Source: an uncultured Eubacteriaceae bacterium (GTDB lineage: Bacteria > Bacillota > Clostridia > Lachnospirales > CAG-274). Taken from it: a DNA stretch of 64,000 nucleotides. A model generated the notes under the pieces. It was not told where the DNA came from. It saw only the letters and a program-made list of their open reading frames with translations, and did no database searches. The stretch spans positions 46,216 to 110,215 of the forward strand of contig CAMMIW010000007.1 in assembly GCA_946497035.1 (NCBI GenBank). The letters are read 5' to 3'. Of this stretch, positions 17,498-25,824 are shown piece by piece. Both the position numbers and the translations under genes were made by a program. The stretch's first letter is position 1, and each line of letters begins with the position of its first letter.

Positions 17498-18349
17498 ATG
17501 AAATTACCTTTTAATATTGATTTAAAAAATAAAGTTTGTGTTGTAACAGGTGGAACAGGCATTTTATGTGGTAAAATGGCAGATGCTCTTGCACAATGTG
17601 GTGCTAAAGTAGCTATTTTAGCTTTAGGACAAGAAGAATGCGATAAAAAAGCTAAAGAGATAAATGACAACGGTGGAATAGCAATAGGTATACATACAGA
17701 TGTTTTAGATAAAGAAAGCATAAAAAATGCACACGATATAATACTTGAAAAGCTTGGCACAGTAGATATTTTAATAAATGGTGCAGGTGGTAACCACCCT
17801 AAAGGCACTACAACTAAAGAATATTTAGAAATAGAAGATTTAGACAACGAAGAATTAACAACATTTTTTGATTTAGATCCTAAAGGTATAGAATTTGTAT
17901 TTAACTTAAACTTTTTAGGTACATTATTACCTTGCCAACAATTTAGCAAAGATATGATAAACAAAGAAGGGGCTACTATAATCAATATATCTTCTATGAA
18001 TGCATTTACACCTCTTACAAAAATACCTGCTTATTCTGGAGCTAAAGCTTCTGTTAGCAATTTTACACAATGGCTTGCTGTTCATATGTCTAAAGTGGGT
18101 ATTAGAGTTAACGCAATGGCACCAGGATTTTTTGTTACTGCTCAAAATCAAAGATTATTATTTAACGAAGATGGAACACCTACTGCAAGAAGCAACAAAA
18201 TTTTAAATAGTACACCAATGGGAAGATTTGGCGAAGCAGAAGAATTAATAGGAACGTTATTATATTTAGTATCTAATGAGGCATCAGGTTTTGTTAATGG
18301 TGTTGTTATACCTATAGATGGAGCTTTTTCAGCATATTCAGGTGTATAA
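17498..18349 (+). CDS. uxuB: SDR-family D-mannonate oxidoreductase (fructuronate reductase), UxuB-like
   Basis: Short-chain dehydrogenase of 283 residues. Cofactor motif VVTGGTGILCGKMADAL lies near residue 15-30. The catalytic set is NISSMNAF (Ser) with YSGAK (Tyr179, Lys183). Bacillus subtilis UxuB (YjmF) is an SDR of this type that interconverts fructuronate and mannonate, unlike the long-chain enterobacterial UxuB. Placement with mannonate dehydratase and uronate isomerase supports that activity; a related sugar-acid dehydrogenase is the alternative. AAGGAG at 17484-17489 is eight bases before ATG 17498, so the GTG at 17489 is rejected. First gene of the catabolic operon. Confidence 0.85.
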   Translation: MKLPFNIDLKNKVCVVTGGTGILCGKMADALAQCGAKVAILALGQEECDKKAKEINDNGGIAIGIHTDVLDKESIKNAHDIILEKLGTVDILINGAGGNHPKGTTTKEYLEIEDLDNEELTTFFDLDPKGIEFVFNLNFLGTLLPCQQFSKDMINKEGATIINISSMNAFTPLTKIPAYSGAKASVSNFTQWLAVHMSKVGIRVNAMAPGFFVTAQNQRLLFNEDGTPTARSNKILNSTPMGRFGEAEELIGTLLYLVSNEASGFVNGVVIPIDGAFSAYSGV

Positions 18350-18365
18350 TTTTAGGGGGATAAAA

Positions 18366-18974
18366 ATGATTTTAGAAAAATTAAAAGAAAATAAAATAGT
18401 TGCGGTTATTAGAGCGAAAGATCACCAACAAACAAGAGAATATATAGGGGCTTGTGTTAAAGGTGGTATAAAATCTTTAGAGCTTACTTATAGCATACCA
18501 GATGTTTGTGAGCTTATAAAAGAATATAGCCAACAAGAAGATTTATTAGTAGGTGTAGGTAGTGTTTTAAATAAAAAAATGGCTTTAGATGCTATAGAGG
18601 CAGGGGCAAAATATGTTGTAAGCCCAGGTTATAGCGAAGAGGTAAATACAGTTTGTAAAGAAAAAAATATCCTTTATTTACCAGGTTGTATGACTGTTAC
18701 AGAAATAATGAAAGCTATGGACGCAGGCAACAAAATGATTAAACTTTTCCCAGGAGATTTATTTGGAGCAAAATTTGTAAAATCTATAAAAGCACCTATA
18801 CCTAATGTTGAAATAATGCCAACAGGAGGCGTTACAACAGAAAATGTTAAAGAATGGTTTGAAAACGGTGTGTCTTGTGTTGGGGCAGGTAGCTCTTTAA
18901 TAAAAGGCTCTACTGAAGATATAGAAAAAACAGCAAGAGAGTTTGTTAAATTAATAAAAGAACTAGAAATGTAA
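18366..18974 (+). CDS. kdgA: 2-keto-3-deoxy-6-phosphogluconate aldolase
   Basis: Class I aldolase of 202 residues that splits KDPG into pyruvate and glyceraldehyde-3-phosphate, the last step of the uronate route. The conserved glutamate in SLELTYSIP, the SPGYSEEV region and the Schiff-base lysine in NKMIKLFPGDLFG are intact, as is EIMPTGGVTTENV for phosphate binding. AGGGGG seven bases before ATG 18366 decides the start; the frame upstream to 18318 lies inside the previous gene. It sits 16 bases after uxuB's stop. Members may also cleave 4-hydroxy-2-oxoglutarate, but the operon points to KDPG. Confidence 0.93.
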   Translation: MILEKLKENKIVAVIRAKDHQQTREYIGACVKGGIKSLELTYSIPDVCELIKEYSQQEDLLVGVGSVLNKKMALDAIEAGAKYVVSPGYSEEVNTVCKEKNILYLPGCMTVTEIMKAMDAGNKMIKLFPGDLFGAKFVKSIKAPIPNVEIMPTGGVTTENVKEWFENGVSCVGAGSSLIKGSTEDIEKTAREFVKLIKELEM

Positions 18975-19004
18975 AATTGTTATTATTTTTTAGGGGGAAT
19001 AAAA

Positions 19005-20405
19005 TTGAGAAAGTTTATGGACGAAGACTTTTTATTAAACAATGAAGTTGCAAAAAAATTATACCATAATCACGCTAAAAAAATGCCTATATTTGACTAT
19101 CATTGCCATTTAGTGCCTAAAGAAATAGCAGAAGATTATGAATTTAAAAATTTAGCAGAAATGTGGTTATATTATGATCATTATAAATGGAGAGCTATGC
19201 GTAGCTTTGGTATAGACGAAAAATATATAACAGGACAAGCTAGTGATTATGATAAATTTTATGAATTTGCTAAAATGATGCCATATTTAATAGGTAATCC
19301 TATATACCATTGGTCTCATTTAGAGCTTAAAAGATTTTTTGGCATAGAAGAAACTTTAAGCGAAAAAACAGCAAAACAAATATGGGAAAAATGTAACAAA
19401 ATAATAGAAGAAGAAAAGCTCACGGCTAAAAAATTAATCCAAATGTCTAATGTAGATTATATAGGAACAACAGATGATCCTATAGATGACTTAAAATACC
19501 ATAAAAAATTAAAAGAAGATAATTTTAAATGTTTAGTTGAACCATCTTTCAGACCAGATAAAGCTATAAAAATTCAAAATGTAGGTTTTGTTGAATATAT
19601 AAATAGTTTATCTAAATGCTCTCAAATAGATATTAAATGTTTTAAAGATTTAGAAAAGGCATTAGAAGATAGGTTAGATTATTTTTATGAAAATGGCTGT
19701 GTAATTACAGATCATAGCGTAGAAAGGCTCAATTTTTATAGCTTTAATGATGAAGAGGTAAATGATATTTTTATTAAAGCTTTAAATGGTGAAAATTTAA
19801 CTAAAGAAGAAGCTTGTAAATATTCTTGTGCTTTATTAATATCTTTAGGTAAAATGTATCATAAAAGAAATATGATAATGCAATTACATATAGGTGCTTT
19901 AAGAAATAACAATACAAGAATGTTTGAAAAAATAGGTGTTGACTGTGGATTTGATAGTATAGATGATGGCGAAATTGCATACACAATATCAAAAATATTA
20001 GATAGTATGGATAAAGAAGATAAATTGCCTAAAACAATATTATATTGTTTAAACCCGAAAGATAACGAGGTTATAGCAACTATGCTTGGAAACTTTCAAG
20101 GTGGCGGTATAAAAGGTAAAATTCAGTTTGGCTCTGGCTGGTGGTTTAACGATCAAAAAGACGGTATGGAAAGGCAAATGATGGCCTTATCACAATTAGG
20201 GCTTATTAGTCAATTTGTAGGTATGGTTACAGATTCTAGAAGCTTTTTATCTTATGTAAGACACGAGTATTTTAGAAGAATTTTATGTAACTATATAGGC
20301 GATTTAGTTGAGAGCGGACAATATCCTTATGATGAGGAAATTTTAGCAAAAATTATTGAAGATATTTGCTATAACAATGCTAAAAATTATTTTAATAGAC
20401 GTTAA
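19005..20405 (+). CDS. uxaC: Glucuronate (uronate) isomerase
   Basis: Isomerises D-glucuronate to D-fructuronate and D-galacturonate to D-tagaturonate in the cytosol. The 466-residue length is typical. Metal-site residues of the amidohydrolase-like fold are seen in IFDYHCHLVPKEIAED near residue 27-42 and in LHIGALRNNNTRMF; FGSGWWFNDQKDGMERQM and VTDSRSFLSYVRHEYFRR are family signatures. It starts with TTG at 19005, eight bases after AGGGGG (18992-18997); the in-frame ATG 19017 has no ribosome site. Tagaturonate reductase and altronate dehydratase are not in the window, so glucuronate use is the route that can be completed from these genes. Confidence 0.95.
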   Translation: MRKFMDEDFLLNNEVAKKLYHNHAKKMPIFDYHCHLVPKEIAEDYEFKNLAEMWLYYDHYKWRAMRSFGIDEKYITGQASDYDKFYEFAKMMPYLIGNPIYHWSHLELKRFFGIEETLSEKTAKQIWEKCNKIIEEEKLTAKKLIQMSNVDYIGTTDDPIDDLKYHKKLKEDNFKCLVEPSFRPDKAIKIQNVGFVEYINSLSKCSQIDIKCFKDLEKALEDRLDYFYENGCVITDHSVERLNFYSFNDEEVNDIFIKALNGENLTKEEACKYSCALLISLGKMYHKRNMIMQLHIGALRNNNTRMFEKIGVDCGFDSIDDGEIAYTISKILDSMDKEDKLPKTILYCLNPKDNEVIATMLGNFQGGGIKGKIQFGSGWWFNDQKDGMERQMMALSQLGLISQFVGMVTDSRSFLSYVRHEYFRRILCNYIGDLVESGQYPYDEEILAKIIEDICYNNAKNYFNRR

Positions 20406-20423
20406 TTTTTAGGGGTGTTAATA

Positions 20424-21455
20424 TTGAAAGAAAATAATGAAAATTTAAAAAGTGTATTAGGCTTTGGAGAAATAATGTTAAGGTTATCTCCGCCTAATAA
20501 TAAAAAAATAATACAAACAGACTGCTTTAACGCAGGATATTCTGGTGGAGAAGCAAATGTTATAATAAGCCTTTCTATTTTAGGGCATAAAACTAAATTT
20601 GTAACAAAAGTGCCTAATAATTATTTAGGAGATAAAGTTATAAATACCCTTAGAGAATATGATGTAGATACTAGCCATATTATAAAAGGCGAAGGCAGAT
20701 TAGGCACATATTATGCAGAGATGGGGCACGGGTTAAGAAGTACGGAAGTTATATATGATAGAAAATATTCGGCTATATCTATGGCAGAAAAAGAAGAATT
20801 TGATTTAGATAAAATTTTAAAAAATGTAAAATTAGTACATTTATCGGGCATAACGCCTGCTTTAAGTAAAAATTTAAAACATTTAATAATAGATATAGCA
20901 AAATATTGTAACAAAAATAATATTAAAGTTTCTTATGACTCTAACTATAGAGCTAAGCTTTGGAGCTTAGAAGAAGCAAAAGAAGTTTTAGAAGAAATTT
21001 TACCGTATGTAGATTATTGCTTTTTAGGGTATTTAGATATGGTAAATATATTAAATTTTGAAAAAGAAGATGAAAATTTAGATTTTGAAACTAGTTTAAA
21101 AAATTTATATGAAAAATTATTTAAAAAATATCCAAATTTAAAATATGCTTTATGCACAAAACGAACTTTAAATTCTATAAATAATAATAGCTTACAAGGA
21201 TATTTATTTAATAATAATAGTTTATATAAATCTAAATTATATACTTTTGATATTTTAGATAGAGTTGGGGCAGGAGATGCCTTTACAGCAGGAGCTTTAC
21301 ACAGTATATTAAATAATAAGGAAAATGAGCAAATAGTAGAATTTGCAACTTGTGCTAGTGTTTTAAAACATTCTATAGCAGGAGATGTAAATATTGTAGA
21401 CGAAAAAACTATAAATTCTTTAATGGATAGTGGTTTACAAACTGTAAAAAGATAA
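20424..21455 (+). CDS. kdgK: 2-keto-3-deoxygluconate kinase, PfkB family
   Basis: Phosphorylates KDG to KDPG with ATP, linking mannonate dehydratase to the aldolase. The 343-residue protein has the PfkB N-terminal glycine motif (SGGEANVIISLSILG) and the C-terminal catalytic motif DRVGAGDAFTAGAL. It uses TTG 20424, eight bases after AGGGG (20411-20415); GTG 20415 overlaps that site. Members of the family also take fructose or ribose, so the substrate rests on context: it lies between uronate isomerase and mannonate dehydratase. The C-terminal part (about 200-275) is unusually rich in Asn and Leu but the frame is intact. Confidence 0.9.
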   Translation: MKENNENLKSVLGFGEIMLRLSPPNNKKIIQTDCFNAGYSGGEANVIISLSILGHKTKFVTKVPNNYLGDKVINTLREYDVDTSHIIKGEGRLGTYYAEMGHGLRSTEVIYDRKYSAISMAEKEEFDLDKILKNVKLVHLSGITPALSKNLKHLIIDIAKYCNKNNIKVSYDSNYRAKLWSLEEAKEVLEEILPYVDYCFLGYLDMVNILNFEKEDENLDFETSLKNLYEKLFKKYPNLKYALCTKRTLNSINNNSLQGYLFNNNSLYKSKLYTFDILDRVGAGDAFTAGALHSILNNKENEQIVEFATCASVLKHSIAGDVNIVDEKTINSLMDSGLQTVKR

Positions 21456-21481
21456 AATATAATTTGTAGGAGATGAAATCT

Positions 21482-22525
21482 ATGAAAATGACTTTTAGAT
21501 GGTATGGCAAAGATGACCCTGTTACATTGGAATATATAAGACAAATTCCAGGTATGACAGGCGTTGTATCTGCCATATATGATATACCTGTTGGCGAAGT
21601 TTGGCCAATGGAAAAAATATTAGAGCTTAAAAAAATGGTAGAAGATAAAGGCCTTGAGCTTGAGGTTATAGAGAGTGTGCCTGTGCACGAAGATATAAAG
21701 CTAAAAAGAGGTAACTATCAAACATATATAGATAATTATAAAGAAAATATAAGAAGATTAGCTAGTGCCGGAATAAAATGTATTTGTTATAATTTTATGC
21801 CAGTTTTTGACTGGACTCGCTCTAGATTAGATCAACAATTGCCAGATGGTTCTAATGCTCTTGTTTATTATAAAGAAGATGTAGACAAAATGGATCCAAC
21901 TAAATTATCTCTTCCAGGTTGGGACTCATCATATGATGTAGAAGAGATAACAGAGCTTATAGAAGCTTATAAAGCACAAGGAGAAGAAGGCCTTTGGGCA
22001 AACCTTGAATATTTTATTAAAGAGATTATACCTGTTGCTATAGAATGTGATGTTAATATGGGTATACACCCAGATGATCCACCTTGGCCAATATTTGGTA
22101 TACCTAGAATTATTACTAATGAAGAAAATATAGAAAGATTTTTAAGTTTATATGATGATACACACCACGGTTTAAGCTTATGTAGCGGTAGCCTTGGCTG
22201 TTCAAAAGTTAACGATATGCCTAGCCTTATAAGAAAATTTGGTAAAATGGGACGTATACATTTTGCTCATATAAGAAATGTTAAAATTTTAGAAGATGGC
22301 TCTTTTGAAGAAAGTGCTCACTTATCTAGCTGTGGTTCTTTAGATGTTGTAGAAATGTTAAAAGCTTACAAAGAAACAGATTTTAAAGGATATATAAGAC
22401 CAGATCACGGTAGAATGATTTGGGGAGAAACTGGTAAGCCAGGATATGGCTTATATGATAGAGCTCTCGGTGCAATGTATATGTTAGGCATTTGGGAAGC
22501 TTTAGAAAAATTAAATTATAAATAG
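21482..22525 (+). CDS. uxuA: Mannonate dehydratase
   Basis: Removes water from D-mannonate to give 2-keto-3-deoxygluconate. The 347-residue length and the motifs [19 protein letters not shown] at the start, [27 protein letters not shown] and [11 protein letters not shown] identify the UxuA family, a TIM barrel with a metal site. AGGAG (21468-21472) is nine bases before ATG 21482, so ATG 21473 is too close to be used. It is the last gene of the operon. The order uxuB-kdgA-uxaC-kdgK-uxuA covers glucuronate to triose phosphate without gaps. Confidence 0.95.
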   Translation: MKMTFRWYGKDDPVTLEYIRQIPGMTGVVSAIYDIPVGEVWPMEKILELKKMVEDKGLELEVIESVPVHEDIKLKRGNYQTYIDNYKENIRRLASAGIKCICYNFMPVFDWTRSRLDQQLPDGSNALVYYKEDVDKMDPTKLSLPGWDSSYDVEEITELIEAYKAQGEEGLWANLEYFIKEIIPVAIECDVNMGIHPDDPPWPIFGIPRIITNEENIERFLSLYDDTHHGLSLCSGSLGCSKVNDMPSLIRKFGKMGRIHFAHIRNVKILEDGSFEESAHLSSCGSLDVVEMLKAYKETDFKGYIRPDHGRMIWGETGKPGYGLYDRALGAMYMLGIWEALEKLNYK

Positions 22526-22536
22526 TAAAGTTAAAG

Positions 22537-22670
22537 AGGTTCTTTTTATATTATTTGTTAATAAATAATATAAAAAGATTTAAGATATATTTAATCCCGT
22601 CAACCATCCCTTTTTATAAGACTTAAGTCTTATAAATCTATAATAATTACTCCAAAATTTATTATAGAAC
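22537..22670 (+). repeat. Dispersed intergenic element, copy C (full length)
   Basis: Left end AGGTTCTTTTTATATTATTT, core AAGATTTAAGATATATTTAA followed by TCCCGTCAACCATCCC, a 22-nt perfect palindrome centred on ACTTAAGT (22614-22635), and right end TTACTCCAAAATTTATTATA, GAAC. It sits directly after uxuA. Gap 22526-22931 holds this element, a terminator and otherwise featureless A/T-rich DNA. Confidence 0.65.
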
Positions 22671-22683
22671 ATATAAAACTTTT

Positions 22684-22729
22684 AAAACAAAGAAGGTAGT
22701 TTTTAAGCTATCTTCTTTGTTTTATTTTA
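22684..22729 (+). terminator. Terminator of the uronate operon
   Basis: AAAACAAAGAAGGTAG (22684-22699) pairs with CTATCTTCTTTGTTTT (22708-22723) through one G-T pair; ATTTTA follows. A strong 16-bp stem. Confidence 0.8.
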
Positions 22730-22865
22730 GTTTATTTTTAATTGTTATATTTTTATGTAAAAAAATGTTTAAAATATATAATCTTATCTATCTCCTTATG
22801 GCATTAATTTATATAACATTATGCAAAAAATTAATTTTTATATATTTTAAAACTTATTTTTGTTA

Positions 22866-22898
22866 TGAATAAATTTATATTTTTTGTAAAAAATACTA
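22866..22898 (+). promoter_or_regulatory. Possible forespore (sigma-F/G type) promoter of the spoVA operon
   Basis: AATACTA at 22892-22898 resembles the CATACTA -10 of sigma-F/sigma-G promoters and TGAATA at 22866-22871 resembles the -35. The 20-base spacer is longer than the usual 17-18. The location, 30-35 bases before the operon's first ribosome site, is right; the match is imperfect. Confidence 0.3.
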
Positions 22899-22931
22899 GT
22901 ATATAATAATTTTTAAAAAGGAGGGATAAAT

Positions 22932-23075
22932 ATATTTTATAATCATAAACGTATAGTAATATTAATACTTTTATTAAGCATAGTATGTTTAATATTTCTT
23001 TTTAAAATTGATAAAAAAGAAGAATATAGCGGAACATTTGTTAAAGTAGGTGATAATATTGGATATATATGTTAA
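22932..23075 (+). CDS. Mini membrane protein with apparent ATA start, leading the spoVA operon
   Basis: An open frame of 47 codons that follows a strong AGGAGGG (22919-22925) but has no ATG, GTG or TTG before its body. ATA 22932, six bases after the ribosome site, or ATA 22926 is the only candidate start. The product reads FYNHKRIVILILLLSI, then VCLIFLFKIDKKEEYSGTFV, then KVGDNIGYIC: one membrane helix at about residues 8-24 and a short polar tail. Its stop at 23073-23075 overlaps the start of spoVAA by 17 bp, as in translationally coupled genes. The coding look and the perfectly placed ribosome site suggest a real gene with a rare start; a decayed start codon or one sequencing error is the alternative. 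I recognise no family. Confidence 0.5.
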   Translation: MFYNHKRIVILILLLSIVCLIFLFKIDKKEEYSGTFVKVGDNIGYIC

Positions 23076-23697
23076 GCCCTTTAAAAAGGTATCTTTAAGT
23101 GAGGTTAAAAAAGTTTATTTAAAAGATGTTGCAGAAGTTTATGCACCTAAAGAAATATTAGAAAAGATAAAAGGTGTTAAACTAATGGAAATAGATACAA
23201 AAGAAGATAAAAACTATTTAATATCTATTATAGATATTATAAACCGTATTGATAAATCTATGCCAGGGAATACGATAAATAATGTGGGAGAGATAGATAC
23301 AATTGTAGAATATTCTCCTGTTAAAGAAAAAGAAAAATCTTTTTTAAAAACATTAAAAGTTATAGCAGTTACTATTATACTTTTGGCAGGTTCTTCTACT
23401 GCTATTATGAGTTTTCATTCTGATGCACAAATGTCTAAAGTTTTTGAAAATTATTATTATATATTTTTTAATGAAAGGGTAGAAAACCCTATGTTGTTAG
23501 ATATACCATATTCTATTGGCTTAGCTATGGGCATAATAGTATTTTTTAATCATTTTGTAGGTAAAAAAATAACAAAAGATCCAACGCCTATAGAGGTGGA
23601 GATGTCTACTTATGAGGCGAATGTTACAGATAATATTATAGATACGCTAAATGTAGAAAAAACAAAAGGTGGTAATAATACTAATGGAAATAATTAA
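23059..23697 (+). CDS. spoVAA: Stage V sporulation protein AA
   Basis: Component of the SpoVA channel that moves dipicolinic acid into the forespore and releases it at germination. The 212-residue product has a soluble N-terminal part of about 95 residues, then two membrane helices (about 100-120 and 150-165), the SpoVAA layout. The start MDIYVKPFKKVSLSEVKKVY resembles the family. TTG 23059 is chosen because AGG(TG) at 23048-23052 lies about eight bases before it; GTG 23050 overlaps that site. It overlaps the mini-ORF upstream and spoVAB downstream. Recognition of AA is less secure than of AC and AD. Confidence 0.8.
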   Translation: MDIYVKPFKKVSLSEVKKVYLKDVAEVYAPKEILEKIKGVKLMEIDTKEDKNYLISIIDIINRIDKSMPGNTINNVGEIDTIVEYSPVKEKEKSFLKTLKVIAVTIILLAGSSTAIMSFHSDAQMSKVFENYYYIFFNERVENPMLLDIPYSIGLAMGIIVFFNHFVGKKITKDPTPIEVEMSTYEANVTDNIIDTLNVEKTKGGNNTNGNN

Positions 23698-24115
23698 AGG
23701 TATTTTAGCTATAATAATAGCTTTTGCATCTGGCATAATAATATCGGGAGCGGTTTTTGCGTTTATAGCTATAATAGGTGTTGTTCCAAGACTTGCTCAA
23801 AAAACAAGAACTGAAGATAAAATAAGATTTTATGAAGAGGCTATTATATGGGGTGGTATAATAGGCACTGCATCTATGATATTTGATTTTTATTTACCTA
23901 TAGGTAAAATTTTTGCAGCTATTTATGCAGGGTGTATAGGTATATTTTTTGGATGTTTGGCAGTTTCTTTAGCAGAAATATTAAATGTTTTACCTATACT
24001 TACAAGGCGTGGAAAAATACACACAGGCCTTAAATATTTTATATTAGCAGTGGCTATAGGTAAGCTAATAGGTTCTATAATATATTCTAGAATACCTAGT
24101 TTTTATTATATGTAG
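23684..24115 (+). CDS. spoVAB: Stage V sporulation protein AB
   Basis: Integral membrane protein of 143 residues with about four hydrophobic segments and the motifs SGIIISGAVFAFIAIIGVVP and RLAQKTRTEDKIRFYEE, which match SpoVAB. It works in the SpoVA dipicolinate channel. ATG 23684 lies about ten bases after AAAGGTGG and overlaps spoVAA by 14 bp; the longer GTG start at 23669 falls within the ribosome site. The operon order AA-AB-AC-AD is that of Bacillus, while many Clostridium species keep only AC, AD and AE. Confidence 0.85.
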   Translation: MEIIKGILAIIIAFASGIIISGAVFAFIAIIGVVPRLAQKTRTEDKIRFYEEAIIWGGIIGTASMIFDFYLPIGKIFAAIYAGCIGIFFGCLAVSLAEILNVLPILTRRGKIHTGLKYFILAVAIGKLIGSIIYSRIPSFYYM

Positions 24116-24124
24116 GAGGGTAAT

Positions 24125-24580
24125 ATGGAAAAATCTAAAAAGCAACAACAATTAGAACAAGAATATCAACAAAGAGTTAAAGAGCTTTCACCAAATAGCC
24201 ATATAGTGAGAGATTGTTTTAGAGCATTTTTAGTAGGTGGTATTATTTGTGCTTTAGGTCAGATTATAACAAATCTTTTAGATGTATATGGTTTATCTAG
24301 AAATGAAATGGGTATGTATACATCTATGATACTTATTTTTATAGCATCATTATTAACAGGGCTAGGGATTTATCAAAAAATAGGGCGTTTTGCCGGAGCA
24401 GGCTCAATAGTACCTATTACAGGTTTTTCTAATTCTGTTACATCACCTGCCTTAGAGTTTAAAAAAGAAGGTTTTATACTTGGGCTTGGTGCTAAAATAT
24501 TTATTGTAGCAGGGCCTGTTATATTATATGGCACCCTTACATCAGTTTTAGTTGGTTTAATATATTATTTTGTTAAATAG
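24125..24580 (+). CDS. spoVAC: Stage V sporulation protein AC
   Basis: Membrane protein of 151 residues; SpoVAC is the mechanosensitive pore subunit that lets dipicolinate out during germination. A charged N-terminus (EKSKKQQQLEQEYQQRV) is followed by about four helices, with the family signature FLVGGIICALGQIITNLL and GFSNSVTSPALEFKKEGFIL. TAGGAGGG precedes ATG 24125, ten bases after spoVAB. The length and motifs are normal. Confidence 0.95.
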   Translation: MEKSKKQQQLEQEYQQRVKELSPNSHIVRDCFRAFLVGGIICALGQIITNLLDVYGLSRNEMGMYTSMILIFIASLLTGLGIYQKIGRFAGAGSIVPITGFSNSVTSPALEFKKEGFILGLGAKIFIVAGPVILYGTLTSVLVGLIYYFVK

Positions 24581-24590
24581 GAGGTAATAT

Positions 24591-25598
24591 ATGGGTAAGC
24601 ATATAGGTAAACAATCGGCCATTTTTGATAAAGATATTTTTATAATAAATACAGCATCTACAGTGGGCAAAAAAGAGGGAGAAGGACCTTTAAAAGATTA
24701 TTTTGATGTTATATTAGAAGATAGCCTATGTGGACAAGATAGCTGGGAAAAAGCGGAAAGTAAAATGATAAATGATAATATGAAACTGCTTGTAAAAAAA
24801 GAAAAAATACAATTTAGCGATATAGATTATATTTATGCAGGAGATTTATTAAACCAAAGTAGTGGATCAAATTATGCTATAAGAGATTTAGGAGTGCCAT
24901 TTTTTGGTATATTTGGTGCTTGTTCTACTATAGGAGAAGGTATGGCGCTTGGTGCTATTAATATTGAAAGTGGTATAGGTAGGAAAATAATTGTTGGGGC
25001 ATCTAGTCATTTTTGTGCGGCGGAAAAACAGTTTAGATTTCCTTTAGGGCTTGGAACACAACGCCCTTTAACATCTACCTGGACAGTAACCGGTGCGGCT
25101 GCATTAATTTTATCTGATACAGGCAAGAGCGTAAAAATAAAAGGTATAACAACGGGTAAAATAGTAGATTTAGGTATAAAAGATGCAAATAATATGGGTA
25201 GCGCTATGGCACCTGCTGCTGCGGATGTTATTATAAATAATTTTAAAGATTTTAATATACAACCAGATTATTATGATATGATTTTTACAGGAGATTTAGG
25301 GTATGTAGGTAAACAACTTACAATAGAACTTGTGCAAAAAGCAGGTTATGATATATCTAAAAACTATACAGATTGTGGAATAGAAATATTTGATCAAAAT
25401 ACACAAGATACACATAGTGGTGGAAGTGGGTGTGCTTGTGCAGGTACTACTTTTGCAGGTATGATTTATAGTAAGCTTAAAAAAGGAGAGCTTAACAGAA
25501 TTTTATTTATACCAACAGGTGCTTTAATGAGTACTACAAGCATTCAACAAGGAGAAAGTATAGCAGGTATAGCTCATGGTATAATTATAGAAAGGTAG
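24591..25598 (+). CDS. spoVAD: Stage V sporulation protein AD
   Basis: Soluble thiolase-fold protein of 335 residues that binds dipicolinic acid on the SpoVA complex. Motifs: SAIFDKDIFIINTASTVGKKEGEGPL, here seen as KQSAIFDKDIFI and ASTVGKKEGEG, then GVPFFGIFGACSTIGEGMAL and GGSGCACAG near the C-terminus. AGGAGG before ATG 24591. A terminator begins on the base after the stop codon, so the operon ends here. spoVAE, which usually follows spoVAD, is absent from the window. Confidence 0.96.
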   Translation: MGKHIGKQSAIFDKDIFIINTASTVGKKEGEGPLKDYFDVILEDSLCGQDSWEKAESKMINDNMKLLVKKEKIQFSDIDYIYAGDLLNQSSGSNYAIRDLGVPFFGIFGACSTIGEGMALGAINIESGIGRKIIVGASSHFCAAEKQFRFPLGLGTQRPLTSTWTVTGAAALILSDTGKSVKIKGITTGKIVDLGIKDANNMGSAMAPAAADVIINNFKDFNIQPDYYDMIFTGDLGYVGKQLTIELVQKAGYDISKNYTDCGIEIFDQNTQDTHSGGSGCACAGTTFAGMIYSKLKKGELNRILFIPTGALMSTTSIQQGESIAGIAHGIIIER

Positions 25599-25624
25599 GG
25601 CTGTAGACAAAGTCTACAGCCTTT
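25599..25624 (+). terminator. Terminator of the spoVA operon
   Basis: GGCTGTAGAC and GTCTACAGCC form a perfect 10-bp stem around AAA (25599-25621), then TTT. The stem shares GTAGAC/GTCTAC with terminators at 42608 and 53088. Confidence 0.85.
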
Positions 25625-25755
25625 AAAAAGGTTAAAATAATATAAATAGTATTACTTAGAGATATTAATATCACTTTTTATAAAATTATTTTAATTTTTA
25701 TAAGGCTAAATATGTTATATTTATGTTAATAATTGAAAAAGAGACTATATAAATA

Positions 25756-25784
25756 TTGCAATTTTTAGATAAAAATGTTATGAT
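25756..25784 (+). promoter_or_regulatory. Vegetative-type promoter for gltX
   Basis: TTGCAA (25756-25761), 17-base spacer, TATGAT (25779-25784), about 40 bases before the gltX start. Confidence 0.55.
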
Positions 25785-25824
25785 ATATTGAATAATAATG
25801 AATTAATGTAAAATGGAGGATACT

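Noticed and set aside
18000..18206. Overlapping plus-strand frame inside the uxuB-like gene
   Set aside because: Leu-rich shadow of the real frame; no ribosome site, and the SDR catalytic motifs are in the other frame.
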